Assembly (NCBI RefSeq): GCF_026262505.1
Contig: NC_067207.1
Coordinates: 32,208,082-32,272,081, forward strand
Direction: 5' to 3'
DNA: 64,000 nt
From: Trichomonas vaginalis G3
Taxonomy: Eukaryota; Parabasalia; Trichomonadida; Trichomonadidae
A program made the position numbers and the translations under genes. This document shows positions 1 to 9,615 of this stretch, in pieces. The first letter of the stretch is position 1. Each line of letters opens with the position of its first letter. The notes under the pieces are model-generated. The model was not told the origin of the DNA, did not search any database, and worked only from the letters and a program-made list of their open reading frames with translations.

Positions 1-967
1 ATTGTTAGCAAGACCAAAAGTTGTTCCAGACAAAGTTCTAGTACAAACGAAGTACACAGTTCCACAAGGGGTTGGTATGTTCGGATACCAACCTGAACCA
101 GAAGAACTTCCAATGAGGTTGCAAGAACTTCAAGATGCTATAAACAAATTCCATTGAGACATCCAATTGACGTCAAATTGTATTGGAGAGCATCTGAGTT
201 AGGTCAGAAGGTTTTATATGAAACAGGTTGCTTCGACGATGTTTATGAGATAACAGGAGAAGTTTCTCAGAAGATAAGAGACTCACTTGAATTTCCACAA
301 ACTGGACCAATTGGTTGCGACACAAGTTCGACTCAGATGAAAAGATATACTATGTCGACCTTTAACGCTGCATACATGAGGTTTGTCCAATATATTCCGA
401 CTGGAATTCCAAACGAAGATGGTGAGTTCCCGGGAAGGAACTATACAGTTGGAAAAGTCATACAACAACTGTATGATATTAGGAAAGCTTCAAACCCCAA
501 ACTTGCAATGACACTCAAATTGCTTTATGAATTCGACATGGGGATATTCCATTAAGAAACCTCAAGAGATGAAGAGTAAACATTATGAGAAGGTCGACAA
601 CTTTGTTGAAAGGTTTTCTCCTTTTGTTTGAAGTACGAATTCACTCAAGGTCAAAGTGGCTTAGTAACCACATTAAAACCTATTGTCGAATATTGGTCTT
701 ACCCTCAGTTCGCAAAGGCAGTCGCTTGACAACTACAATGAGTCTTCTCGGAAGTCAAATCGAAAGTCAAGGTTTACTATGAGAACATTGACGCAACTCA
801 TGACGAACGAAGAAGGCTATAACAAACTCATTGAAATGGGTTTAGTCGGTGAAAAGATGGGCTGTTTTAAGCTAGATAAGGTATTTTCCGAAGTTCATGT
901 CCTCTCCAAGCGTAAGTACTGGGGTGTTATAGAGGATGGTGAAATAGTTAAACATTGCATGAAGTAA
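1..967 (+). pseudogene. DNA polymerase B (protein-primed type), C-terminal remains
   Basis: Translated stretches resemble the palm/thumb end of Polinton family B polymerases: a YWRASELGQKVLYETGCFD-like stretch, then a terminal part reading FKLDKVFSEVHVLSKRKYWG before the final basic tail. In intact elements this enzyme replicates the element DNA using a terminal protein primer. Only the C-terminal part is inside the window and it is broken. It lies on the plus strand, upstream of the HNH remnant. The family call rests on recognised wording of conserved blocks, not on a search. Confidence 0.7.
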
Positions 968-1019
968 AAACGTTTTTCAAAAAAAAGTGACATTTTTATT
1001 TATTTGAAATGTACGCTGA

Positions 1020-1595
1020 GTTTGGTTGGAGAAGACCGTTGGAAACTTGTTTGTTAGATGAGAAATATGAAATTCACTGTTGTGAGTCATTTGAAGTCAG
1101 AAACAAAAAAGACAAAAAGAGTTTTAAGCGAATGGGAGCGAAATGACGGATATGCTATTATGAAGATGGGTGGAAAACACTATCTTAAACGTGTTGTCAT
1201 TGCAACTCATTTTATACTGAATCCTAACAATTTACCTTTTGTAGACATATAAACCATATAAGAAACGACAATAGACTGAAAAACTTACGTTGGTCACTCG
1301 TTTCTGAAAACAATAAGAACAAAGGCAAATTTGGAGATATTGTATTTCGAATTTGTCGACGAACTAGAAGATGAAACAATTGAAATTACAGACTATGGCA
1401 AGCATACGTTTGAGTTTTACTACTATAGCGAAGAACAAGACTCTTTCTACTTTTATACCAGGCGTAAACTATAGGAAATTACAAGTATATTTTACTAAGG
1501 CGGGCTATGCTTATGTAAACACTAGAGATAACAGATGGAAAATACGTTCAAATACTTCTAACAAATTCAAGAAGCTATATGGCATACCATTTTAA
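1020..1595 (+). pseudogene. HNH endonuclease-like gene, broken
   Basis: The early part encodes a block like HNH_3-type endonucleases (ATHFILNPNNLPFVD), and the following DNA carries the typical N-rich segment ending in N-L-R-W. A separate downstream stretch reads KLQVYFTKAGYAYVNTRDNR, an accessory-domain-like sequence. Such free-standing HNH genes are often carried by large DNA viruses and their relatives as selfish passengers. The gene is broken. It sits between the polymerase remains and an unknown 283-aa gene. Confidence 0.5.
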
Positions 1596-1630
1596 AACAA
1601 TATATTTTTACATATATTAAATGCTTCAGG

Positions 1631-2482
1631 TTGAAAAAACAAAGAACAAAAGTAGCAGATACAAAACCGTTAGACTATATCTTTACAAATGCTGGTAGGA
1701 CTATTTCAGATGAAGAAATTTCATCCCGAGCATACATGTTTGACTATCCAATTCGCTGGCTTCAAAGTCCTTCAGATGCAAAGGCAATAGGATTTAGAAG
1801 AGTTTTGTTTTCAAATAGAACTAACGCATTTATGTTCGCAGTATATTTTCATGGGCAGTATGAAGGTCCTGATGGTCTAATAGACAAATTTGACGAAATG
1901 AGAATCTTTACAGTTCGTTCAGACGAAAGTCTTGAGAAAACTCTAAATGACTTTCAAACTCAAATGAACAAATATTATTGGGAATTTCAAGAAAAATACG
2001 ACTCTTTACTAAATGGAACATACTATCTGAAACTAGAATATGACAAGATGAACTCCACCGTTTCATTTCAAAAGATTGAAATTAACCCTCCAAGAGATAC
2101 AGAGTTTTTATTTTGGGAAGTAGACAAACGTTCTTGGGCACAATTTCTTCGGTTACTAAACCAGAACGAACCATTACCACCAGATGGTCCATTTAAATTT
2201 ATACTTCCACCAGCAGATTTGATGGTTTATAGAAACGTGTTTGACCCTCAAAATGTTATGTGTCATGCAAGTTTCAGTTCAAGCAACAATAGTTTTCTAT
2301 GTATTGGTAAGGACCTTTATGACTTTGCTTCTAAATTCTACGAACCACCTAGTAACAGTTTCTCTGACTTTCAAGTTTGGTTCACAACAAATGGTGTGCA
2401 ACATATTATTCCATTGTACTATGACTTTTATCTCGAATTGTCTTTCATATATAACTACGGAAAAGTGCTGAAAAAGTATTGA
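1631..2482 (+). CDS. Polinton accessory protein, unknown function
   Basis: The open frame gives about 283 residues; the first ATG-encoded methionine lies some 35 codons in, so the true N-terminus is uncertain. The protein is rich in aromatic residues (F, Y, W) and asparagine, with no signal peptide, membrane segment or catalytic motif that I can see. The composition and alternating hydrophobic pattern would suit a beta-rich structural protein. It lies on the plus strand after the HNH remnant and is followed by a gene in the opposite direction. I do not recognise the family. Confidence 0.55.
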   Translation: MKKQRTKVADTKPLDYIFTNAGRTISDEEISSRAYMFDYPIRWLQSPSDAKAIGFRRVLFSNRTNAFMFAVYFHGQYEGPDGLIDKFDEMRIFTVRSDESLEKTLNDFQTQMNKYYWEFQEKYDSLLNGTYYLKLEYDKMNSTVSFQKIEINPPRDTEFLFWEVDKRSWAQFLRLLNQNEPLPPDGPFKFILPPADLMVYRNVFDPQNVMCHASFSSSNNSFLCIGKDLYDFASKFYEPPSNSFSDFQVWFTTNGVQHIIPLYYDFYLELSFIYNYGKVLKKY

Positions 2483-2595
2483 ATGTGAAGATATTAGAAA
2501 ATAACATTTTTTCTAACATCGTAGAAAACTCATGAAAACAATTTATTTTTGACACTTTCACAAAAAACATAAAAAAGTGAGTTAAAATGAGATGT

Positions 2596-2961
2596 TTACT
2601 GAACTGGTTGGATGTCGCCTTCTGAGGTTATGTAGAACGGCTGACCAGAGAAGTGAAGGAGACCCTTGAGAATTTGGTTCATTCTTGGGAAAGGGTTCTC
2701 TCTGTTTGGAAGTAGTATCCAAGGACGCTTGGCAAAGAACTTTATAATGGCTTCCTTCTTTGCTTGCTTTATGTCGTCGAAAGGAGTGCCTTCTGGTACC
2801 TCAATTGGAATTCCAGTCGAAATCTCGAGAGTCAAGGCAGCCCTTCCCGTTATCCAACCGTTAACAAGCTTGCCTTTTACATTCTGCCTGAGGAAGTCTT
2901 TAACAAGCTCGTTAATTTCAATTAGGTAAATTGCCTCGTCGGTAGGTTCGACCTCGACCAT
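2596..2961 (-). CDS. Polinton small protein, unknown function
   Basis: A 121-residue frame starting at an ATG (2959-2961). It begins with an acidic stretch (MVEVEPTDEAIYLIEINELV), has a basic middle and ends with IQPVQ. No membrane segment, signal peptide or known motif is visible. Its upstream region is a 21-bp tandem repeat array shared with a divergently transcribed Pro/Gln-rich gene. Function unknown; reality is supported by length, the ATG start and the compact element layout. Confidence 0.5.
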   Translation of the reverse strand: MVEVEPTDEAIYLIEINELVKDFLRQNVKGKLVNGWITGRAALTLEISTGIPIEVPEGTPFDDIKQAKKEAIIKFFAKRPWILLPNRENPFPRMNQILKGLLHFSGQPFYITSEGDIQPVQ

Positions 2962-3150
2962 TGCTACTGTCAGTAAAAGTACTGCTACTGTCAGTAAAAG
3001 TACTGCTACTGTCAGTAAAAAGGAAAATTTGAGAGGGTTTTCGACGATAAAGTACTGCTTCTGTCAGTAAAAGTACTGCTACTGTCAGAAAAAGTACTGC
3101 TACTGTCAGTAAAAGTACTGCTACTGTCAGTAAAAGTACTGCTAGTAGCA
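2958..3150. repeat. 21-bp tandem repeat array between divergent genes
   Basis: A unit of about 21 bp (core GCTACTGTCAGTAAAAGTAC) repeats three times, is interrupted by some 40 bp, then repeats about five more times with single-base changes. Because 21 is a multiple of three, the minus strand reads as a false Ser/Thr-rich repeat protein; no coding role is assumed. It separates the genes at 2596-2961 (minus) and 3193-3549 (plus). Confidence 0.85.
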
Positions 3151-3192
3151 GAGATTTTTATCGTTGTGGTCCGACAGTTAAGCCACAAACGG

Positions 3193-3549
3193 ATGACTGA
3201 CGTCCCACCAACCGAGTCCATTCCCAAACCAGAGGAACATAAAGAACCACAACAGTCTCCTCAGCAACCTCAGTTCCAGCAAGTACCTCCGAATTACTAC
3301 CAATTTCCACCTCAAGGTTACTACCCACCACAAGGCTTCCCGAACTACCCTCCTCAGCCTATGCCTTACTTCCCCAACCCTTGGTTGTTCCGGCAAGCTC
3401 CACCCCAGCAATTCCAATCCCAATCTCAATCCAAGAGAGACCAAGACTTCGAAGAAGGTCTGAACCGCTTACGCAAAGAGTATGCTACAGCTCCAATTGA
3501 GAGAAAGTTGTTCCCGGACCAAAAAATAATGTTTAGGGTAGAAGGTTAG
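3193..3549 (+). CDS. Proline/glutamine/tyrosine-rich Polinton protein
   Basis: The first ATG gives a 119-residue protein (MTDVPPTESIPK...). Residues about 10-85 are low complexity: repeated QQP, PPQ, YYPPQGF and NYPP blocks. The C-terminal 35 residues are charged (SKRDQDFEEGLNRLRKEY). The frame extends upstream without an ATG, so this start was chosen. Low-complexity P/Q/Y proteins occur as minor virion or scaffold components in many large DNA viruses, but nothing here proves that role. Confidence 0.5.
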   Translation: MTDVPPTESIPKPEEHKEPQQSPQQPQFQQVPPNYYQFPPQGYYPPQGFPNYPPQPMPYFPNPWLFRQAPPQQFQSQSQSKRDQDFEEGLNRLRKEYATAPIERKLFPDQKIMFRVEG

Positions 3550-3735
3550 ATCTAACCCGATATCTACCCTCATTTCTACCCTCATGAATTTTCATGAATT
3601 TTATATATTAATGTTTTCATAAATTTACACCAAAAATATATTTTAGTTGAAAAGGTTAGATATAACCCGATTTCTAACCCGATTTCTACCCTCATGAATT
3701 TTCATGAATTTTCCCGAAATAAAAAATAAAACTAA
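3535..3735. repeat. Left inverted-repeat tract flanking the 313-aa gene
   Basis: Contains repeats of the types ATCTAACCCGATTTCTACCC, CATGAATTTTCATGAATTTT and TTTACACCAAAAATATATTTTA. Reverse complements of all three recur at 4716-5100, so the 313-aa gene is bracketed by inverted repeats. Seen directly in the sequence; the purpose is unknown. Confidence 0.75.
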
Positions 3736-3773
3736 CTTTATTTTTATTTATTTTTTTATTTTGTATAAAAGAT

Positions 3774-4715
3774 ATGATTTCAACAATCGGCACAACAACA
3801 ATTCAAACAACAACAGCACCAAACTCGTTAGTCATGAATCCAACATCTATGTTAGTAGAGATGAAAAGCTTCATTCCTTCTTCATATAGTTTTGGAACAG
3901 AAATACAAAAAATTAAGCAGGAACTTTTAACAAGTAATTTAGACTGTACCGCACAGGATGAAGAAAATGAAGAATATCTTTATGACATGCAGGACATTAT
4001 TGACCATTTACCTAAACTACCTGAAATTCAGCAACAAAAACTAACCATTCCCGAATTTGACGAAATTGAAGTCAAAGCAACTGACTCAGTAGAAATAAAG
4101 AAGTTCATACGAAAGGTAAATTATGAGTTTCTAGGATATCATTGCAACCATAAAGTTATGGATAAAGATTGCGATATGGTATATAAGAACATCTCTGACA
4201 TATATAAATCTGGGGAGTTTAAGACATACGACAACTTTGTTTCATTAGTTGCAAAATGTGTATGGCAGATAAGAGAAAAAGACAGAAGAGGTAAGGTATG
4301 GAATGAACAGATAAAACCAATTGCTTCAGATTTAAAGAAAACCATTGACGCCTTAGTTGTTTTAGCAGGTAAGATTTCAGAATATAACGCAAAAATGAAT
4401 CCGCAATGTTCTAAATGTAAAGCAGCAATTAGGAAATATAACTATTCAGTAAAAGAGATAGAAAGAATGAGAAACGACTATGCAGATTTAAAGAGGGAGG
4501 CAGAGAAACCAGCAGAAGATAAAATGGACATGTTAGAATTTCTGAACAAAAACTATCCAACTGCTGACGATTTCCTTCTATCTGACGTCAAGAAGAAGTA
4601 TAAAGAAACTTTCGGCATTGTTAAAATTTTTGATATCCTCAGCGAAGAAATAGAAGCTACAAAACTGTTTAGAGTCTCACGAATTCATAACGTTTACCAT
4701 GTAAAACGGTTATAA
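3774..4715 (+). CDS. Polinton accessory protein with central CxxC, unknown function
   Basis: A 313-residue frame starting at ATG 3774 after an AT-rich leader. The N-terminal third is Thr/Ser-rich then acidic. The middle is helical and charged, with a CSKC pair (NPQCSKCKAAIRKYN) that could bind metal with other cysteines, followed by a coiled-coil-like stretch. It ends in a basic tail (SRIHNVYHVKRL). The gene is enclosed by inverted repeats on both sides, and the DNA of its last codons is partly repeated downstream at 4852. No family recognised. Confidence 0.6.
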   Translation: MISTIGTTTIQTTTAPNSLVMNPTSMLVEMKSFIPSSYSFGTEIQKIKQELLTSNLDCTAQDEENEEYLYDMQDIIDHLPKLPEIQQQKLTIPEFDEIEVKATDSVEIKKFIRKVNYEFLGYHCNHKVMDKDCDMVYKNISDIYKSGEFKTYDNFVSLVAKCVWQIREKDRRGKVWNEQIKPIASDLKKTIDALVVLAGKISEYNAKMNPQCSKCKAAIRKYNYSVKEIERMRNDYADLKREAEKPAEDKMDMLEFLNKNYPTADDFLLSDVKKKYKETFGIVKIFDILSEEIEATKLFRVSRIHNVYHVKRL

Positions 4716-5100
4716 ATAATGAGGGTAGAAATCGGGTTAGATATACCCATCTACCCTAAAATTATTTTTATTGAATTCAGCACAAAATTCTGAGTAAAAT
4801 AATTTTTAGGGCACGTGTCAAACCGTTGAGTTTTCACAAAATTCCAAAAATAACGTTTACCATGTAAAACGTTTATAAAATAACTGGGGTAGAAATCGGG
4901 TTAGAAATCGGGTTAGATCTAACCATCTACCCTAAAATATATTTTTGGTGTAAATTTCATTAACTGACTGACGGCACAAAGTGGCTTAACGAAAACATTA
5001 ATATATAAAATTCATGAAAATTCATGAGGGTAGAAATGAGGTTAGAAATCGGGTTAGATATACCCATCTACCCTAAAAATATATTTTTATTGAATTCAGC
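4716..5100. repeat. Right inverted-repeat tract with duplicated gene tail
   Basis: Three tracts of GGGTAGAAATCGGGTTAGA followed by CCATCTACCCTAAAA, plus the block with TTCATGAAAATTCATGAG, mirror the left tract at 3535-3735. AACGTTTACCATGTAAAACG occurs at 4689 (end of the 313-aa gene) and again at 4852, and ATTGAATTCAGCACAAAA recurs near 4770 and 5092. No gene is seen in this stretch. Confidence 0.75.
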
Positions 5101-5131
5101 ACAAAAATAATGAATTTTCAAGCTTGACCAT

Positions 5132-5995
5132 TTACACAATTTGAACTTTGTTTGCGTAGATATGAATTCTGAAAGAAGTATGAGGGTCTTGTATGACTTT
5201 GTACTTCTCCCATAGTTCATGTCTGTCAAACTTACCTGCCATGGACTCTTTCATAAGTTCCATGAAATCGTCTTCGGACAATCCGGGGAAAAGTATTATG
5301 TCAGTAAGTATTCTTTTAACATCCTTACTTAAACTCTTTGCTGTCTGTACACAAATGACAACTGAGATGTTAAAGTGTCTGAGCTTCTTAAGAATTCGAC
5401 ACATATCTTGTTCTCTGTTCTTTAACAAAGGATGAGAGGCGAAATCATCTAAAATAAGAAGACATCTATGAGGGTAAGTCTTCCAATCGTAAGATTGCAA
5501 TTTCTTCGAAATGTATTCTATCTCTTTCTGTTTGTTTCTGAAGTGGTGTTTGTCTAATATTCTCTGCATTTCCTCATTAGGTTCTTTAAACTTAGAATTT
5601 ATATACTCATTTATAGCATTATACTTCAAAACTCTTCTTTGGTACTTCTTTATCCAATCTAACAACTCAGTATCCTTTATACATACTAACTTAGACTTCT
5701 TTATAATATCTTTGAACGAATTGACGGTTTGGTCAAATTGACCAGAAGTCGAACAAATAACAACTAACTCATAGAATGGGTTCTTCTCATCTAGTTCTTG
5801 TTGTTGTGCAGCCATTTTAAGATAAGTGAAAGTCTTACCCGACCCAGGTGGTGCAATTAGACATGTTATACCATTCTGAGCAAATAAGAACTTTTCATGT
5901 ATAGGCTTTATCTGAGCATTTTCTAACTTCCTCTTGTTCTTGTTTAAAACATTCTCAAATTTCTTGTCAATGTCAGCAAACTTTTTTTCTAACAT
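5132..5995 (-). CDS. Polinton packaging ATPase (FtsK/HerA-like)
   Basis: The protein carries a Walker A motif in CLIAPPGSGKTFTYLKMAA and a Walker B in RCLLILDDFASHPLL, as in the A32/FtsK-HerA-type genome-packaging ATPases of Polintons and related viruses. In intact elements it would drive DNA into the capsid. The frame continues upstream to an ATG at 6097, but that overlaps the divergent plus-strand gene starting at 6032. The ATG at 5995 (MLEKKFADIDKKFENV) leaves a short AT-rich divergent promoter and fits the usual length of 250-290 residues. The gene looks whole. Confidence 0.82.
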   Translation of the reverse strand: MLEKKFADIDKKFENVLNKNKRKLENAQIKPIHEKFLFAQNGITCLIAPPGSGKTFTYLKMAAQQQELDEKNPFYELVVICSTSGQFDQTVNSFKDIIKKSKLVCIKDTELLDWIKKYQRRVLKYNAINEYINSKFKEPNEEMQRILDKHHFRNKQKEIEYISKKLQSYDWKTYPHRCLLILDDFASHPLLKNREQDMCRILKKLRHFNISVVICVQTAKSLSKDVKRILTDIILFPGLSEDDFMELMKESMAGKFDRHELWEKYKVIQDPHTSFRIHIYANKVQIV

Positions 5996-6031
5996 ATTTT
6001 TAGAAAAATTAAAATTTTTATCTTTTAGAAA

Positions 6032-6484
6032 ATGTCTAGCGATTTCGCTATCTATATTCGAGACAAACTTTTTGACAGCAAAACTTCTGTCGACCATAAA
6101 ATCTTACATAGTGTAAACAAGAAAGGTGAATTTGTTCTAAAGTTCTGTTTCTGGGAATATGACAAGAACCATAAAACATTACAAAGAGCAGTCTTAAAAT
6201 TTGTCAATGACAGACTTGTTGACAGAGATGACGCCGATTGGAAAGATGAAGTCCAACAAAAGTTCTTAGAATGCAAAGAAGACACATGCGCCGTTCTTGA
6301 AGATGAAATAGAAAACAGAATAGATGAGCTATTAAAGGACAAAGAACTTTTACAGAAATATGGTTCGGAGAAATTTGACATAACTCCACCAGAAAAGAAG
6401 AAGAGAGAAAAGAAAGAAAAGAAAGTAGAAGAAGAGAAGAAAGAACCAGAGCCAATTCCACCGAAGAAGAAATTTGACATGTAA
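6032..6484 (+). CDS. Polinton small charged protein, unknown function
   Basis: A 150-residue frame from ATG 6032. Residues 1-90 look folded (FAIYIRDKLFDSK, then FVLKFCFWEYDKN). The last 45 residues are extremely charged, with a lysine/glutamate run (EKKKREKKEKKVEEEKKE) and a PIPPKKKF end, likely disordered. It is transcribed divergently from the packaging ATPase and converges with the next minus-strand gene. No known motif. Confidence 0.6.
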   Translation: MSSDFAIYIRDKLFDSKTSVDHKILHSVNKKGEFVLKFCFWEYDKNHKTLQRAVLKFVNDRLVDRDDADWKDEVQQKFLECKEDTCAVLEDEIENRIDELLKDKELLQKYGSEKFDITPPEKKKREKKEKKVEEEKKEPEPIPPKKKFDM

Positions 6485-6500
6485 AAATAAAATTTTATTT

Positions 6501-6920
6501 TTAGAACATTTCTGGGTCAATGTCAATGTTCTCTTCCTCTTTAGGAGTAAACACTGGCTTAGACTCTAAAATCTTTTTACCCAATTTACCTTGAACTTCT
6601 ACAACTTTAGACTCATAATATTCATAGTCGTCTGTCTTCTTTGGTTCATAAGGTATAACAAGTTTGTATGCTTTGCCTTCTTTAAGGTTTGAAAACCTTC
6701 TGTCAAAACTTTCTTTGACTGTTAACAAACCTTCTATGTCTAAGTCTTTAAATTTCGCACCATTTTTAGTCACAATAGCAAACTTAACTGGTTCGATGTT
6801 CCAAACTTTGCTGAATGAAGACTTTTCAAAATGGTAGAAGTAAACATTCAAATATGTGAATGGGTCTAGTTCTTCTTTAAGTCCTGACATGTACTTGTTT
6901 ACTGAAATATATTTCGTCAT
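6501..6920 (-). CDS. Polinton protein, unknown function
   Basis: A 139-residue frame starting at an ATG (MTKYISVNKYMSG) and ending in an acidic tail (EEENIDIDPEMF). The middle is mixed lysine-rich beta/alpha sequence with a LVIPYEPKKTDDYEYYE stretch. It lies immediately upstream of the helicase remains on the same strand, so a replication-associated role such as ssDNA binding would be plausible, but that is inferred from position alone. Confidence 0.55.
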   Translation of the reverse strand: MTKYISVNKYMSGLKEELDPFTYLNVYFYHFEKSSFSKVWNIEPVKFAIVTKNGAKFKDLDIEGLLTVKESFDRRFSNLKEGKAYKLVIPYEPKKTDDYEYYESKVVEVQGKLGKKILESKPVFTPKEEENIDIDPEMF

Positions 6921-6953
6921 CTTTTCTATCGGATAAAAAAATTTTTTTAAAAT

Positions 6954-8182
6954 TTACTCAGAAAAAATTTTCTTTGTATATACACCATTCTGAACATCTA
7001 AAAGACTTTTGACATTTGCCAAGAATGTTCGTTTAGACGCTGGCATATAACCATACTCTTGACAATATTGTTTATATTCATCATATAAAGACTTTTCATC
7101 TAAACACTCAAAGTCGCTTTCTTCTATGAACAGTTCATATACACTCTTGTTTGCTTCTAACAATGTTTGTCTCTCTTCGGTATGTGGAATTTGTCTTGGA
7201 TTGAACTTAGAAATATCTAATGTCATGAAATATGAGAACAAGTGGTTGTAAAAGTCAGATGTCAAACATTCTGACAAAGCGTCAAAATATTCTGTATCTT
7301 GCATATGAGCTTCTGACGTTCTGACAACTGCATATCTTCTGTCAGAACTTTCTAACTTCATCGGAACAGCATTGTTTGAAACCATAATGAAGTTTGCAAC
7401 ATTTTCACAAACTCTTTGGTCTTTATACTTTCTTTCAACAACTCCAACTTTGTCTGTTATAAGACTCTTCAAAGCATCTGAGTTTAAAACTTTTGTTGTA
7501 TCTATACTTTGAAGTTCATTGCAAACTATAAGTTTCATATTCTCTATTGAGGAGTTAAACTTGCCACAGATGTTTTCTAAGTTTGTCATATTCGGATTCG
7601 AATAACCTTCTAACAGTTTGCACAAAATATCTGTAAAGAAAGTATTCTTACCAGTTCCTTGTTTTCCAATTATAATGAGAGCAGTTTCATTTTTAGCACT
7701 TGTTGTAAGATATTTGCAAACCAACATAAGACATACTCATAGACTCTTCGTTTCCATTGCATATAATTTCTTTGACATGGTCTAACCAAGCTTCTATAAT
7801 ACTGTGTTTCCATTCTACTTGTTCGTATTTATATCCAGTGAAGATAGAATAGAAGTTTGGAGAAGGTGTATAGAACTTTATACCTCGAACTGAAAAATCT
7901 TCTAACTTTGACAATAAGATATCCCAAGCATCAACATCTTCATTCCAACTTGTACAACTTTTATTTTCTTAAGTTTCTGTCTACATTCTTGTTCAGACAC
8001 CATTGTTGCTCTTGGTTGTTAAAGACAACATCCCATTCTTTCATGACATAACATTCTGGGGCAGAGTCAACATAAATGACTAAACGTTTCAAATTCTCGA
8101 CTGCTTTGTTATAGTCTCTAAATGGACACATATTTCTGAATGCTTGGAAGTCATAAAAATCTGAAACATCTATTCTGTACAT
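6954..8182 (-). pseudogene. Superfamily 3 (D5-like) helicase, broken
   Basis: The C-terminal part has the SF3 set: Walker A in IIIGKQGTGKNTFF, the B motif region KLIVCNELQ, motif C FIMVSNN, and the downstream SSDRRYAVVRTS block seen in D5/P4-type replicative helicases. The N-terminal part shows only weak primase-like sequence. In related viruses such proteins unwind DNA at the replication fork. The gene is broken. It is of interest because canonical Polintons are usually described by polymerase, integrase, ATPase, protease and capsid genes. Confidence 0.72.
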
Positions 8183-8212
8183 TTTTATAAAAATAAAAAA
8201 AAATATTATTTT

Positions 8213-9013
8213 TTATTCTTGACTTTGTTGTTCCATTTGTTGCATTTGTTGTTCTTGAGCTATTTGTTGTTGAAGTTATTCTTTGTAATACAAACTTTCA
8301 CCAGTTGCATCTTCCAATTCGAAACTTTCTGCCGTCATTGACAAATACATAGGACATAAAAGTTTTACAGGAACAAAGTTTGCGTCAACTAATGTCAACG
8401 TTATACTTGCCAAAGTGTTTTGAGTTTCACTAAGGTTGAAAATTCTGCATTCGAATGAACAATAGGCAAACCAGCAGAGAAAGTATTGTTTATACGCATA
8501 AGTATCTTTTGGTCATAATAGTTTCTGTCGACATTCGAATAACACTTTTGAACCTAAGTTTGAAACAATATATAAGATTGGTGTGCTTAATGTCAATGGA
8601 ATAGACATTCCTTGTATGACACCTTTTCCTGTTATAGGAAACTGTTGGTAGTAAAAACCAGAAATAAGTTTTGTATTATAGTCATATCGTTTATAGTAAA
8701 CTCAGTCGGACATCCAAACATAATGAAACCTGCTCTAGTTGCAGCACATGTTACACCCGTACTTAAAGTTATTAAATAAGTCAACAAAACCTGTTGGTGG
8801 TTTATCTGAGTAAGTATCTTCAAAGGAGTATTTTTTACCATTCACAACAATAAAGTCTTCTGGTGTCAAAAGAGCAAAACAGGCTTTAGTCGTCATTGTG
8901 TTTAAGGTTAGTTTACAATATCGTCCTTGAGGACTTTGTAAGTTTGTTGTTATAGAATTATATGACTCAGGGTTTTTAGTCGTAATAGTATAAACCATTA
9001 TGTCTTCTGCCAT
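8213..9013 (-). pseudogene. Probable minor capsid (penton) protein, broken
   Basis: The N-terminal part (MAEDIMVYTITTKNPESYN..., GRYCKLTLNTMTTKACFALLT) is beta-rich and resembles the start of Polinton penton-type single jelly-roll proteins; the C-terminal end is glutamine/methionine-rich. It lies on the same strand as, and downstream of, the major capsid gene, as expected for a structural module. The gene is broken, and the identification is based on position and general character rather than a diagnostic motif. Confidence 0.42.
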
Positions 9014-9017
9014 TTAA

Positions 9018-9597
9018 TTAGCAAATAAATTTTAATGAAATGTTGTGGTCGTCAAATATTTTTATAACGTCTGGGAAACTATATTTTAAGTTCAACGTTT
9101 CACCTCCTTTCATAACGTATATCTTGTCAATGACATTATATGAAACACCACAGCAACCAATGTCGGGTTCTATTTCTTTGATGTTTATATCGTCTGCCTC
9201 TGTCAAAAGTTTCAATAGTTCTTTCAAAACTTCATGAGGTGCAATGACATATGAGTTCACTTTTACAGGGTTGTGTTCGACCAAGTTTAACATTATACTT
9301 AAAGCTTGACAAATCTTCTCCTGAGTTTGAAGTTTGTCTTTCAGTTGTTGGTAGTCGTTTCGAATATCTGCAACAGAACTTAAGTCTCTGTTAACTTCAG
9401 GATATGTTTGGTTCTTTTACAGGAACAATTGTTATACCATCTTCGTCTTCGTATGGTTTCCCCACTTCAACATCTCTGTCTTTGACATTGACAATAACAC
9501 TTTGACTGTTTGTTTGAGTTGGTGAATTTAACTTCACATCTGCCACCGCCATTAAACCTTTTGAAACACTTACGCTTCTATTTTTCGGAAATGACAT
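9018..9597 (-). pseudogene. Polinton structural-module gene, unknown, broken
   Basis: Remains of a small gene between the probable minor capsid gene and the divergent 139-aa gene. One part begins MSFPKNRSVSVSKGLMAV, and another carries a cysteine pair (GCCGVSYN) in an otherwise beta-rich stretch. No family recognised. It is broken. Confidence 0.45.
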
Positions 9598-9615
9598 TTT
9601 ACTTAGAATAAAAAG

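Noticed and set aside
3012-3227. Minus-strand Ser/Thr-rich repeat frame (SSSTFTD units)
   Set aside because: It is the 21-bp tandem repeat read in an open frame; there is no independent evidence of coding.
3178-3444. Minus-strand frame of 88 codons rich in W, L, R
   Set aside because: Antisense shadow of the Pro/Gln-rich gene at 3193-3549.
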